A stretch of 42,500 nucleotides of DNA, taken from NCBI GenBank assembly GCA_032718475.1, contig JAUCBJ010002435.1, positions 1 through 42,500 on the forward strand, in the 5' to 3' direction. The notes under the pieces are model-generated. The model was not told the origin of the DNA and searched no databases. It was given only the letters and a program-made list of their open reading frames with translations. This document shows positions 22,958 to 34,777 of the stretch, one piece after another. This stretch comes from Nemertoderma westbladi (Eukaryota; Xenacoelomorpha; Nemertodermatida; Nemertodermatidae). Numbering within the stretch: the stretch's first letter is position 1; every line of letters begins with the position of its first letter. Position numbers and translations under genes: made by a program.

Positions 22958-23086
22958 TTTAACGAAGAAATTGACGACATAACGGATAATATTCCGTTGA
23001 TATTGGGTGGCTCTGCTGCTCCTGATAAGCAACCGATCTGCACAAGCGATCTTGATATGCTCGATGACCTCACCGCTGATAAAGAG
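22958..23086 (+). CDS. 129-bp acidic module exon, copy 10
   Basis: Majority type except PICTS (Thr for Ile). It is followed by a short intron; the 1040-bp unit is 360 bp, exactly twelve 30-bp repeats, shorter than the 1400-bp unit. Confidence 0.7.
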
Positions 23087-23152
23087 GTAAATTTACACAC
23101 TTATAATATTTTGATGATAAATTTAAAAGTTTATTTGAAGATTAATTCTAAT

Positions 23153-23858
23153 ATTACGGAAATTGTTTGTGGCTGTTACAACATTCCTGCAATTTTTGTG
23201 GCAGTCACAATATTACGACAATTGTTTGTAGCTGTCACAATATTACGACAATTGTTTGTGGCTGTCACAACATTGTGACAATTGATTGTGGCTGTCACAA
23301 CATTGTGACAATTGATTGTGGCTGTCACAATATTACGACAATTGTCTGTGGCTGTCACAACATTGTGACAATTGATTGTGGCTGTCACAATATTACGACA
23401 ATTGTTTGTAGCTGTCACAATATTACGACAATTCTTTGTGGCTGTCTCAACATTGCGACAATTATTTGTGGCTGTCACAACATTACGACAATTGTTTGTA
23501 GCTGTCACAACATTCGGACAATTGTTTGTGGCCGTCACAACATTACGACAATTGTTTGTGGTTGTCACAACATTACGACAATTGTTTGTGGCTGTCACAA
23601 CATTCGGACAATTGTTTGTGGCTGTCACAACATTACGACAATTGTTTGTGGCTGTCACAACATTCGGACAATTATTTGTGGCTGTCACAACATTCGGACA
23701 ATTGTTTGTGGCAGTCCCAACATTGCGACAAATGTTTGTGGCTGTCACAACATTCAAACAATTGTTTGTGGCTGTCACAACATTGTGACAATTGATTGTG
23801 GCCGTCACAAAATTACTACAATTGATTGTGGCTGTCACAATATTCCGAAGTTGTTTGT
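23153..23858. repeat. 30-bp minisatellite, short block
   Basis: Same left and right ends as the 1400-bp unit with twelve units missing from the middle. Confidence 0.95.
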
Positions 23859-23997
23859 GACTGTCCCAACACAGTTAGTTTTAGCTGTGAGATTTTGTGT
23901 GTGAAACTACCATGGTAAGAGGTTTGCAAGAGTTACTTTGTGCAAACCTGCAAGCATTGTTTATTAACACAATCCAATGTATCTATATTTTTTCTAG

Positions 23998-24126
23998 TTT
24001 AACGAAGAAATTGACGACATAACGGATAATATTCCGTTGATATTGGGTGGCTCTGCTGCTCCTGATAAGCAACCGATCTGCATAAGCGATCTTGATATGC
24101 TCGATGACCTCACCGCTGATAAAGAG
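23998..24126 (+). CDS. 129-bp acidic module exon, copy 11
   Basis: Majority type, reading as copies 7-9. Intact borders, phase 0. Its 2899-bp unit is 30 bp, one repeat, longer than that of copy 9. Confidence 0.7.
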
Positions 24127-24192
24127 GTAAATTTACACACTTATATTATTTTGATGATAAATTTAAAAGTTTATTTGAAGATTAATTCTAAT

Positions 24193-26757
24193 ATTACGGA
24201 AATTGTTTGTGGCTGTTACAACATTCCTGCAATTTTTGTGGCAGTCACAATATTACGACAATTGTTTGTAGCTGTCACAATATTACGACAATTGTTTGTG
24301 GCTGTCACAACATTGTGACAATTGATTGTGGCTGTCACAACATTGTGACAATTGATTGTGGCTGTCACAATATTACGACAATTGTCTGTGGCTGTCACAA
24401 CATTGTGACAATTGATTGTGGCTGTCACAATATTACGACAATTGTTTGTAGCTGTCACAATATTACGACAATTCTTTGTGGCTGTCTCAACATTGCGACA
24501 ATTATTTGTGGCTGTCACAACATTACGACAATTGTTTGTAGCTGTCACAACATTCGGACAATTGTTTGTGGCCGTCACAACATTACGACAATTGTTTGTG
24601 GTTGTCACAACATTACGACAATTGTTTGTGGCTGTCACAACATTCGGACAATTGTTTGTGGCCGTCACACCATTACGACAATTGTTTGTGGTTGTCACAA
24701 CATTACGACAATTGTTTGTGGCTGTCACAACATTCGGACAATTGTTTGTGGCCGTCACAACATTACGACAATTGTTTGTGGTTGTCACAACATTGCGACA
24801 ATTGTTTGTGGCTTCACAATATTGCTACAATTGTTTGTGGTTGTCACAACATTGCGAAAATTGTTTGTGGCTGTCACAACATTCGGACAATTGTTTGTGG
24901 CCGTCACTACAATACGACAATTGTTTGTGGTTGTCACAACATTGCGACAATTGTTTGTGGCTGTCACAATATTGCTACAATTGTTTGTGGTTGTCACAAC
25001 ATTGCGACAATTATTTGTGGCTGTCACAACATTCGGACAATTGTTTGTGGCCGTCACAACATTACGACAATTGTTTGTGGTTGTCACAACATTGCGACAA
25101 TTGTTTGTGGCTGTCACAACATTCGGACAATTGTTTGTGGCCGTCACAACATTACGACAATTGTTTGTGGTTGTCACAACATTACGACAATTGTTTGTGG
25201 CTGTCACAACATTCGGACAATTGTTTGTGGCTGTCAGAACATTGTGACAATTGATTGTGGCTGTCACAACATTACGACAATTGTTTGTAGCTGTCACAAT
25301 ATTACGACAATTGTTTGTGGCTGTCGCAACATTACGACAATTGTTTGTGGCTGTCACAACATTCGGACAATTGTTTGTGGCTGTCACAACATTGTGACAA
25401 TTGATTGTGGCTGTCACAACATTACGACAATTGTTTGTAGCTGTCACAATATTGCGACAATTGTTTGTGGCTGTCGCAACATTACGACAATTGTTTGTGG
25501 CTGTCACAACATTCGGACAATTGTTTGTGGCTGTCAGAACATTGTGTCAATTGATTGTGGCTGTCACAACATTACGACACTTGTTTGTAGCTGTCACAAT
25601 ATTACGACAATTGTTTGTGGCTGTCGCAACATTACGACAATTGTTTGTGGCTGTCACAACATTCGGACAATTGTTTGTGGCTGTCACAAAATTGTGACAA
25701 TTGATTGTGGCTGTCACAACATTACGACAATTGTTTGTAGCTGTCACAATATTACGACAATTGTTTGTGGCTGTCGCAACATTACGACAATTGTTTGTGG
25801 CTGTCACAACATTCGGACAATTGTTTGTGGCTGTCACAATATTACGACAATTGTTTGTGGTTGTCACAACATTACGACAATTGTTTGTAGCTGTCACAAC
25901 ATTCGGACAATTGTTTGTGGCCGTCGCAACATTACGACAATTGTTTGTAGCTGTCACAATATTACGACAATTGTTTGTGGCTGTCACATCATTCGGACAA
26001 TTGTTTGTGGCCGTCACAACATTACGACAATTGTTTGTGGTTGTCACAACATTGCGACAATTGTTTGTGGCTGTCACAACATTCGGACAATTGTTTGTGG
26101 CTGTCACAATATTACGACAATTGTTTGTGGTTGTCACAACATTACGACAATTGTTTGTGGCTGTCACAACATTACGACAATTGTTTGTGGTTGTCACAAC
26201 ATTACGACAATTGTTTGTGGCTGTCACAACATTACGACAATTGTTTGTGGCTGTCGCAACATTACGACAATTGTTTGTGGCTGTCGCAACATTACGACAA
26301 TTGTTTGTGGCTGTCACAACATTCGGACAATTGTTTGTGGCTGTCACAACATTACGACAATTGTTTGTGGCTGTCACAACATTACGACAATTGTTTGTGG
26401 TTGTCACAACATTACGAAAATTGTTTGTGGCTGTCACAACATTACGACAATTGTTTGTAGCTGTCACAATATTACGACAATTGTTTGTGGCTGTCGCAAC
26501 ATTACGACAATTGTTTGTGGCTGTCACAACATTACGACAATTGTTTGTGGCTGTCGCAACATTACGACAATTGTTTGTGGCTGTCACAACATTCGGACAA
26601 TTGTTTGTGGCTGTCACAATGTTACGAAAATTGTTTTCTGCTGTCACAATATTCCGACAATTGTTTGCGGCTGTCACAATATTACGACAATTGTTTGTGG
26701 CTGTCACAACATTACGACAATTGTTTGTGGCTGTCACAATATTCCGAAGTTGTTTGT
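24193..26757. repeat. 30-bp minisatellite, second long block
   Basis: Near-copy of the block at 20284, one 30-bp unit longer, and sharing its one-base loss (about 24812). Confidence 0.95.
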
Positions 26758-26896
26758 GACTGTCCCATAACAGTTAGTTTTAGCTGTGAGATTTTGTGTG
26801 TGAAACTACCATGGTAAGAGGTTTGCAAGAGTTACTTTGTGCAAACCTGCAAGCATTGTTTATTAACACAATCCAATGTATCTATATTTTTTCTAG

Positions 26897-27025
26897 TTTA
26901 ACGAAGAAATTGACGACATAACGGATAATATTCCGTTGATATTGGGTGGCTCTGCTGCTCCTGATAAGCAACCGATCTGCATAAGCGATCTTGATATGCT
27001 CGATGACCTCACCGCTGATAAAGAG
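26897..27025 (+). CDS. 129-bp acidic module exon, copy 12
   Basis: Majority type, intact borders, phase 0. The unit length to the next copy is 2870 bp. Confidence 0.7.
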
Positions 27026-27091
27026 GTAAATTTACACACTTATAATATTTTGATGATAAATTTAAAAGTTTATTTGAAGATTAATTCTAAT

Positions 27092-29627
27092 ATTACGGAA
27101 ATTGTTTGTGGCTGTTACAACATTCCTGCAATTTTTGTGGCTGTCACAATATTACGACAATTGTTTGTAGCTGTCACAATATTACGACAATTGTTTGTGG
27201 CTGTCACAACATTGTGACAATTGATTGTGGCTGTCACAACATTGTGACAATTGATTGTGGCTGTCACAATATTACGACAATTGTTTGTGGCTGTCACAAC
27301 ATTGTGACAATTGATTGTGGCTGTCACAATATTACGACAATTGTTTGTAGCTGTCACAATATTACGACAATTCTTTGTGGCTGTCTCAACATTGCGACAA
27401 TTGTTTGTGGCTGTCACAACATTCGGACAATTGTTTGTGGCCGTCACAACATTACGACAATTGTTTGTGGTTGTCACAACATTACGACAATTGTTTGTGG
27501 CTGTCACAACATTCGGACAATTGTTTGTGGCCGTCACACCATTACGACAATTGTTTGTGGTTGTCACAACATTACGACAATTGTTTGTGGCTGTCACAAC
27601 ATTCGGACAATTGTTTGTGGCCGTCACAACATTACGACAATTGTTTGTGGTTGTCACAACATTGCGACAATTGTTTGTGGCTGTCACAATATTGCTACAA
27701 TTGTTTGTGGTTGTCACAACATTGCGACAATTGTTTGTGGCTGTCACAACATTCGGACAATTGTTTGTGGCCGTCACAACATTACGACAATTGTTTGTGG
27801 TTGTCACAACATTGCGACAATTGTTTGTGGCTGTCACAATATTGCTACAATTGTTTGTGGTTGTCACAACATTGCGACAATTGTTTGTGGCTGTCACAAC
27901 ATTCGGACAATTGTTTGTGGCCGTCACAACATTACGACAATTGTTTGTGGTTGTCACAACATTGCGACAATTGTTTGTGGCTGTCACAAAATTCGGACAA
28001 TTGTTTGTGGCCGTCACAACATTACGACAATTGTTTGTGGTTGTCACAACATTACGACAATTGTTTGTGGCTGTCACAACATTCGGACAATTGTTTGTGG
28101 CTGTCAGAACATTGTGACAATTGATTGTGGCTGTCACAACATTACGACAATTGTTTGTAGCTGTCACAATATTACGACAATTGTTTGTGGCTGTCGCAAC
28201 ATTACGACAATTGTTTGTGGCTGTCACAACATTCGGACAATTGTTTGTGGCTGTCACAACATTGTGACAATTGATTGTGGCTGTCACAACATTACGACAA
28301 TTGTTTGTAGCTGTCACAATATTACGACAATTGTTTGTGGCTGTCGCAACATTACGACAATTGTTTGTGGCTGTCACAACATTCGGACAATTTTTTGTGG
28401 CTGTCAGAACATTGTGACAATTGATTGTGGCTGTCACAACATTACGACAATTGTTTGTAGCTGTCACAATATTACGACAATTGTTTGTGGCTGTCGCAAC
28501 ATTACGACAATTGTTTGTGGCTGTCACAACATTCGGACAATTGTTTGTGGCTGTCACAACATTGTGACAATTGATTGTGGCTGTCACAACATTACGACAA
28601 TTGTTTGTAGCTGTCACAATATTACGACAATTGTTTGTGGCTGTCACAACATTACGACAATTGTTTGTGGCTGTCACAACATTCGGACAATTGTTTGTGG
28701 CTGTCACAATATTACGACAATTGTTTGTGGTTGTCACAACATTACGACAATTGTTTGTAGCTGTCACAACATTCGGACAATTGTTTGAGGCCGTCACAAC
28801 ATTACGACAATTGTTTGTAGCTGTCACAATATTACGACAATTGTTTGTGGCTGTCACAACATTCGGACAATTGTTTGTGGCCGTCACAACATTACGACAA
28901 TTGTTTGTATTTGTCACAACATTGCGACAATTGTTTGTGGCTGTCACAACATTACGACAATTGTTTGTGGTTGTCACAACATTACGACAATTGTTTGTGG
29001 CTGTCACAACATTACGACAATTGTTTGTGGCTGTCGCAACATTACGACAATTGTTTGTGGCTGTCGCAACATTACGACAATTGTTTGTGGCTGTCACAAC
29101 ATTCGGACAATTGTTTGTGGCTGTCACAACATTACGACAATTGTTTGTGGCTGTCACAACATTACGACAATTGTTTGTGGTTGTCACAACATTACGACAA
29201 TTGTTTGTGGCTGTCACAACATTACGACAATTGTTTGTAGCTGTCACAATATTACGACAATTGTTTGTGGCTGTCGCAACATTACGACAATTGTTTGTGG
29301 CTGTCACAACATTCGGACAATTGTTTGTGGCTGTCACAATATTACGACAATTGTTTGTGGTTGTCACAACATTACGACAATTGTTTGTGGCTGTCACAAC
29401 ATTACGACAATTGTTTGTGGCTGTCGCAACATTACTACAATTGTTTGTGGCTGTCACAACATTCGGACAATTGTTTGTGGCTGTCACAATGTTACGAAAA
29501 TTGTTTTCTGCTGTCACAATATTCCGACAATTGTTTGCGGCTGTCACAATATTACGACAATTGTTTGTGGCTGTCACAACATTACGACAATTGTTTGTGG
29601 CTGTCACAATATTCCGAAGTTGTTTGT
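27092..29627. repeat. 30-bp minisatellite, third long block
   Basis: Related long block without the one-base loss. The minus strand is open for 830 codons (27115-29607) purely because of the repeat. Confidence 0.95.
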
Positions 29628-29766
29628 GACTGTCCCAACACAGTTAGTTTTAGCTGTGAGATTTTGTGTGTGAAACTACCATGGTAAGAGGTTTGCAAGA
29701 GTTACTTTGTGCAAACCTGCAAGCATTGTTTATTAACACAATCCAATGTATCTATATTTTTTCTAG

Positions 29767-29895
29767 TTTAACGAAGAAATTGACGACATAACGGATAATA
29801 TTCCGTTGATATTGGGTGGCTCTGCTGCTCCTGATAAGCAACCGATCTGCACAAGCGATCTTGATATGCTCGATGACCTCACCGCTGATAAAGAG
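29767..29895 (+). CDS. 129-bp acidic module exon, copy 13
   Basis: Majority type with PICTS. Intact borders, phase 0. The unit length to the next copy is 2991 bp. Confidence 0.7.
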
Positions 29896-29961
29896 GTAAA
29901 TTTACACACTTATATTATTTTGATGATAAATTTAAAAGTTTATTTGAAGATTAATTCTAAT

Positions 29962-32617
29962 ATTACGGAAATTGTTTGTGGCTGTTACAACATTCCTGCA
30001 ATTTTTGTGGCTGTCACAATATTACGACAATTGTTTGTAGCTGTCACAATATTACGACAATTGTTTGTGGCTGTCACAACATTGTGACAATTGATTGTGG
30101 CTGTCACAATATTACGACAATTGTTTGTAGCTGTCACAATATTACGACAATTCTTTGTAGCTGTCTCAACATTGCGACAATTGTTTGTGGCTGTCACAAC
30201 ATTCGGACAATTTATTTGTGGCCGTCACAACATTACGACAATTGTTTGTGGTTGTCACAACATTACGACAATTGTTTGTGGCTGTCACAACATTCGGACA
30301 ATTGTTTGTGGCCGTCACACCATTACGACAATTGTTTGTGGTTGTCACAACATTACGACAATTGTTTGTGGCTGTCACAACATTCGGACAATTGTTTGTG
30401 GCCGTCACAACATTACGACAATTGTTTGTGGTTGTCACAACATTGCGACAATTGTTTGTGGCTGTCACAATATTGCTACAATTGTTTGTGGTTGTCACAA
30501 CATTGCGACAATTGTTTGTGGCTGTCACAACATTCGGACAATTGTTTGTGGCCGTCACAACATTACGACAATTGTTTGTGGTTGTCACAACATTGCGACA
30601 ATTGTTTGTGGCTGTCACAATATTGCTACAATTGTTTGTGGTTGTCACAACATTGCGACAATTGTTTGTGGCTGTCACAACATTCGGACAATTGTTTGTG
30701 GCCGTCACAACATTACGACAATTGTTTGTGGTTGTCACAACATTGCGACAATTGTTTGTGGCTGTCACAAAATTCGGACAATTGTTTGTGGCCGTCACAA
30801 CATTACGACAATTGTTTGTGGTTGTCACAACATTACGACAATTGTTTGTGGCTGTCACAACATTCGGACAATTGTTTGTGGCTGTCAGAACATTGTGACA
30901 ATTGATTGTGGCTGTCACAACATTACGACAATTGTTTGTAGCTGTCACAATATTACGACAATTGTTTGTGGCTGTCGCAACATTACGACAATTGTTTGTG
31001 GCTGTCACAACATTCGGACAATTGTTTGTGGCTGTCACAACATTGTGACAATTGATTGTGGCTGTCACAACATTACGACAATTGTTTGTAGCTGTCACAA
31101 TATTACGACAATTGTTTGTGGCTGTCGCAACATTACGACAATTGTTTGTGGCTGTCACAACATTCGGACAATTTTTTGTGGCTGTCAGAACATTGTGACA
31201 ATTGATTGTGGCTGTCACAACATTACGACAATTGTTTGTAGCTGTCACAATATTACGACAATTGTTTGTGGCTGTCGCAACATTACGACAATTGTTTGTG
31301 GCTGTCACAACATTCGGACAATTGTTTGTGGCTGTCACAACATTGTGACAATTGATTATGGCTGTCACAACATTACGACAATTGTTTGTAGCTGTCACAA
31401 TATTACGACAATTGTTTGTGGCTGTCGCAACATTACGACAATTGTTTGTGGCTGTCACAACATTCGGACAATTGTTTGTGGCTGTCACAATATTACGACA
31501 ATTGTTTGTGGTTGTCACAACATTACGACAATTGTTTGTAGCTGTCACAACATTCGGACAATTGTTTGTGGCCGTCACAACATTACGACAATTGTTTGTA
31601 GCTGTCACAATATTACGACAATTGTTTGTGGCTGTCACAACATTCGGACAATTGTTTGTGGCCGTCACAACATTACGACAATTGTTTGTGGTTGTCACAA
31701 CATTGCGACAATTGTTTGTGGCTGTCACAACATTCGGACAATTGTTTGTGGCTGTCACAATATTACGACAATTGTTTGTGGCTGTCAGAACATTACGACA
31801 ATTGTTTGTGGCTGTCACAACATTACGACAATTGTTTGTGGCTGTCGCAACATTACGACAATTGTTTGTGGTTGTCACAACATTACGACAATTGTTTGTG
31901 GTTGTCACAACATTACGACAATTGTTTGTGGCTGTCACAACATTACGACAATTGTTTGTGGCTGTCGCAACATTACGACAATTGTTTGTGGCTGTCACAA
32001 CATTCGGACAATTGTTTGTGGCTGTCACAATATTACGACAATTGTTTGTGGTTGTCACAACATTACGACAATTGTTTGTGGCTGTCACAACATTACGACA
32101 ATTGTTTGTGGTTGTCACAACATTACGACAATTGTTTGTGGCTGTGACAACATTACGACAATTGTTTGTAGCTGTCACAATATTACGACAATTGTTTGTG
32201 GCTGTCGCAACATTACGACAATTGTTTGTGGCTGTCACAACATTCGGACAATTGTTTGTGGCTGTCACAATATTACGACAATTGTTTGTGGTTGTCACAA
32301 CATTACGACAATTGTTTGTGGCTGTCACAACATTACGACAATTGTTTGTGGCTGTCGCAACATTACGACAATTGTTTGTGGCTGTCACAACATTCGGACA
32401 ATTGTTTGTGGCTGTCACAATATTACGACAATTGTTTGTGGTTGTCACAATATTACGACAATTGTTTGTGGTTGTCACAACATTACGACAATTGTTTGTG
32501 GTTGTCACAACATTACGACAATTGTTTGTGGCTGTCACAACATTACGACAATTGTTTGTGGCTGTCACAACATTACGACAATTGTTTGTGGCTGTCACAA
32601 CATTCCGAAGTTGTTTG
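29962..32617. repeat. 30-bp minisatellite, fourth long block
   Basis: Like the third block with a one-base insertion near 30211 (ACAATTTATTTGTGG) and extra units at the right. Confidence 0.95.
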
Positions 32618-32757
32618 TGACTGTCCCAACACAGTTAGTTTTAGCTGTGAGATTTTGTGTGTGAAACTACCATGGTAAGAGGTTTGCAAGAGTTACTTTG
32701 TGCAAACCTGCAAGCATTGTTTATTAACACAATCCAATGTATCTATATTTTTTCTAG

Positions 32758-32886
32758 TTTAACGAAGAAATTGACGACATAATGGATAATATTCCGTGGA
32801 TATTGGGTGGCTCTGCTGCTCCTGATAAGCAACCGATCTGCATAAGCGATCTTGATCTGCTCGATGACCTCACCGCTGATAGAGAG
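32758..32886 (+). CDS. 129-bp acidic module exon, copy 14
   Basis: Intact phase 0 exon with private changes DDIMDN (Met for Thr), NIPWIL (Trp for Leu) and TADRE (Arg for Lys). It returns to DLDLL, as in the outer copies, marking the edge of the homogenised zone. Confidence 0.7.
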
Positions 32887-32946
32887 GTAAATTTACACAT
32901 ATTATTTTGATGATAAATTTAAAAGTTTATTTGAAGATTAATTCTA

Positions 32947-34325
32947 ATATTACGGCAATTGTTTGTGGCTGTTACAACATTCCTGCAATTTTTGTGGCTG
33001 TCACAATATTACGACAATTGTTTGTGGCTTTTACAACATTCGGACGATTGTTTGTGGCTGTCACAACATTACGACAATTGTTTGTGGCCGTCACAAAATT
33101 ACTACAATTGTTTGTGGCTGTCACAACATTGTGACAATTGTTTGTGGCTGTCACAACATTACGACAATTGTTTGTGGCTGTCACAAAATTGTTACAATTG
33201 TTTGAGGATGTCACAACATTGTGACAATTGTTTGTGGCTGTCACAACATTACGACAATTGTCTGTGGCTGTCACAACATTGCGACAATTGTTTGTGGCTT
33301 TTACAACATTCGGACAATTGTTTGTGGCTGTCACAACATTGCGATAATTGTTTGTGGCCGTCACGAAATTACGAGAATAATTGTTTGTGGCTGTCACAAA
33401 ATTACTACAATTGTTTGTGGCTGTCACAACATTGCGACAATTGTTTGTGGCTGTCACAACATTGCGACAATTGTTTGTGGCTGTCACAAAATTGTTACAA
33501 TTGTTTGAGGCTGTCACAACATTGTGACAATTGTTTGTGGCTGTCACAACATTACGACAATTGTCTGTAGCTGTCACAACATTGCGGCAATTGTTTGTGG
33601 CTTTTACAACATTCGGACAATTGTTTGTGGCTGTCACAACATTGCGATAATTGTTTGTGGCCGTCACGAAATTACGAGAATAATTGTTTGTGGCTGTCAC
33701 AAAATTACTACAATTGTTTGTGGCTGTCACAACATTGCGACAATTGTTTGTGGCTGTCACAACATTGCGACAATTTTTTGTGGCTGTCACAACATTACGA
33801 GAATAATTGTTTGTGGCTGTCACAAAATTACTACAATTGTTTGTGGCTGTCACAACATTGCGACAATTGTTTGTGGTTGTCACAACATTACGACAATTTT
33901 TTGTGGCTGTCACAACATTGCGACAATTGTTTGTGGCCGTCACAAAATTACTACAATTGTTTGTGGCTGTCACAACATTGCGACAATTGTTTGTGGCCGT
34001 CACAAAATTGCGACAATTTTTTGTGGCTGTCACATTACGAGAATAATTGTTTGTGGCTGTCACAAAATTACTACAATTGTTTGTGGCTGTCACAACATTG
34101 CGACAATTGTTTTTGGTTGTCACAACATTACGACAATTTTTTGTGGCTGTCACAACATTGCGACAATTGTTTGTGGCCGTCACAACATTGCGACAATTGT
34201 TTGTGGCTGTCACAACATTGCGACAATTTTTTGTGGCTGTCACAACATTACAACAATTTTTTGCGGCTGTCCCAACATTGCGACAAATGTTTGTGGCTGT
34301 CACAACATTACGACAATTGTTTGTG
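32947..34325. repeat. 30-bp minisatellite, last block
   Basis: More diverged, with ACGAGAATAATTG 33-bp variants and a duplicated pattern (33120-33400 resembling 33420-33680). It ends before copy 15. Confidence 0.95.
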
Positions 34326-34463
34326 ACTGTCCCAACACAGTTAGTTTTAGCTGTGAGATGTTGTGTGTGAAACTACCATGGTATGAGGTTTGCAAGTGTT
34401 ACTTTGTGCAAACCTGCAAGCATTGTTTATTAACAAATTCTAATGTATCTTTATTTTTTCTAG

Positions 34464-34592
34464 TTTAACGAAGAAATTGACGACATAACGGACAATATTC
34501 CGTTGATATTGGGTGGCTCTGGTGCTCCTGATAAGCAACCGATCTGCACAGGCGATCTTGATCTGCTTGATGACCCCACCGCTGATAAGGAG
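34464..34592 (+). CDS. 129-bp acidic module exon, copy 15 (last)
   Basis: Last module before the unique 3' exons. Private changes: GGSGAPDK (Gly for Ala), CTGDLDLL and DDPTADKE. The donor is GAG|GTGAAT rather than GTAAAT. The next intron is only 68 bp and holds no satellite. This is probably the closest copy to the ancestral single exon, since it keeps the junction to the conserved 3' exons. Confidence 0.75.
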
Positions 34593-34660
34593 GTGAATTT
34601 ACACACATTTTTATTGAAGATAAATTTTAATGTATATTATTATTATTTTTGAAAGCACAG

Positions 34661-34726
34661 GCTGGTTGTGCCAGTAACATGACCTATATGGAACCCATTC
34701 CGGTTCCTACGTATAGCAATCATAAG
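34661..34726 (+). CDS. 66-bp linker exon
   Basis: Follows GAAAGCACAG and precedes a GTGTGT donor. It encodes 22 residues starting AGCASNMTYMEPIPVP and ending SNHK, phase 0 at both ends. It bridges the acidic modules to the zinc-finger/recombinase exon. No domain is recognised; the Pro-rich centre suggests a flexible linker. The following intron is 51 bp (34727-34777). Confidence 0.6.
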
Positions 34727-34777
34727 GTGTGTCTGTCGTCATTAGATTCCAATTATTAATTTTATAATTCATTTTAG

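Noticed and set aside
27115-29607. 830-codon minus-strand Cys/Asn-rich repeat protein
   Set aside because: Open only because the 30-bp unit is a multiple of three without stops in that frame; it runs antisense through an exon and its splice sites.
30091-32664. 857-codon plus-strand Cys-rich (VCGCHN) protein
   Set aside because: Lies in the satellite intron between module copies 13 and 14, and overlapping frames are equally open; no independent coding signal.
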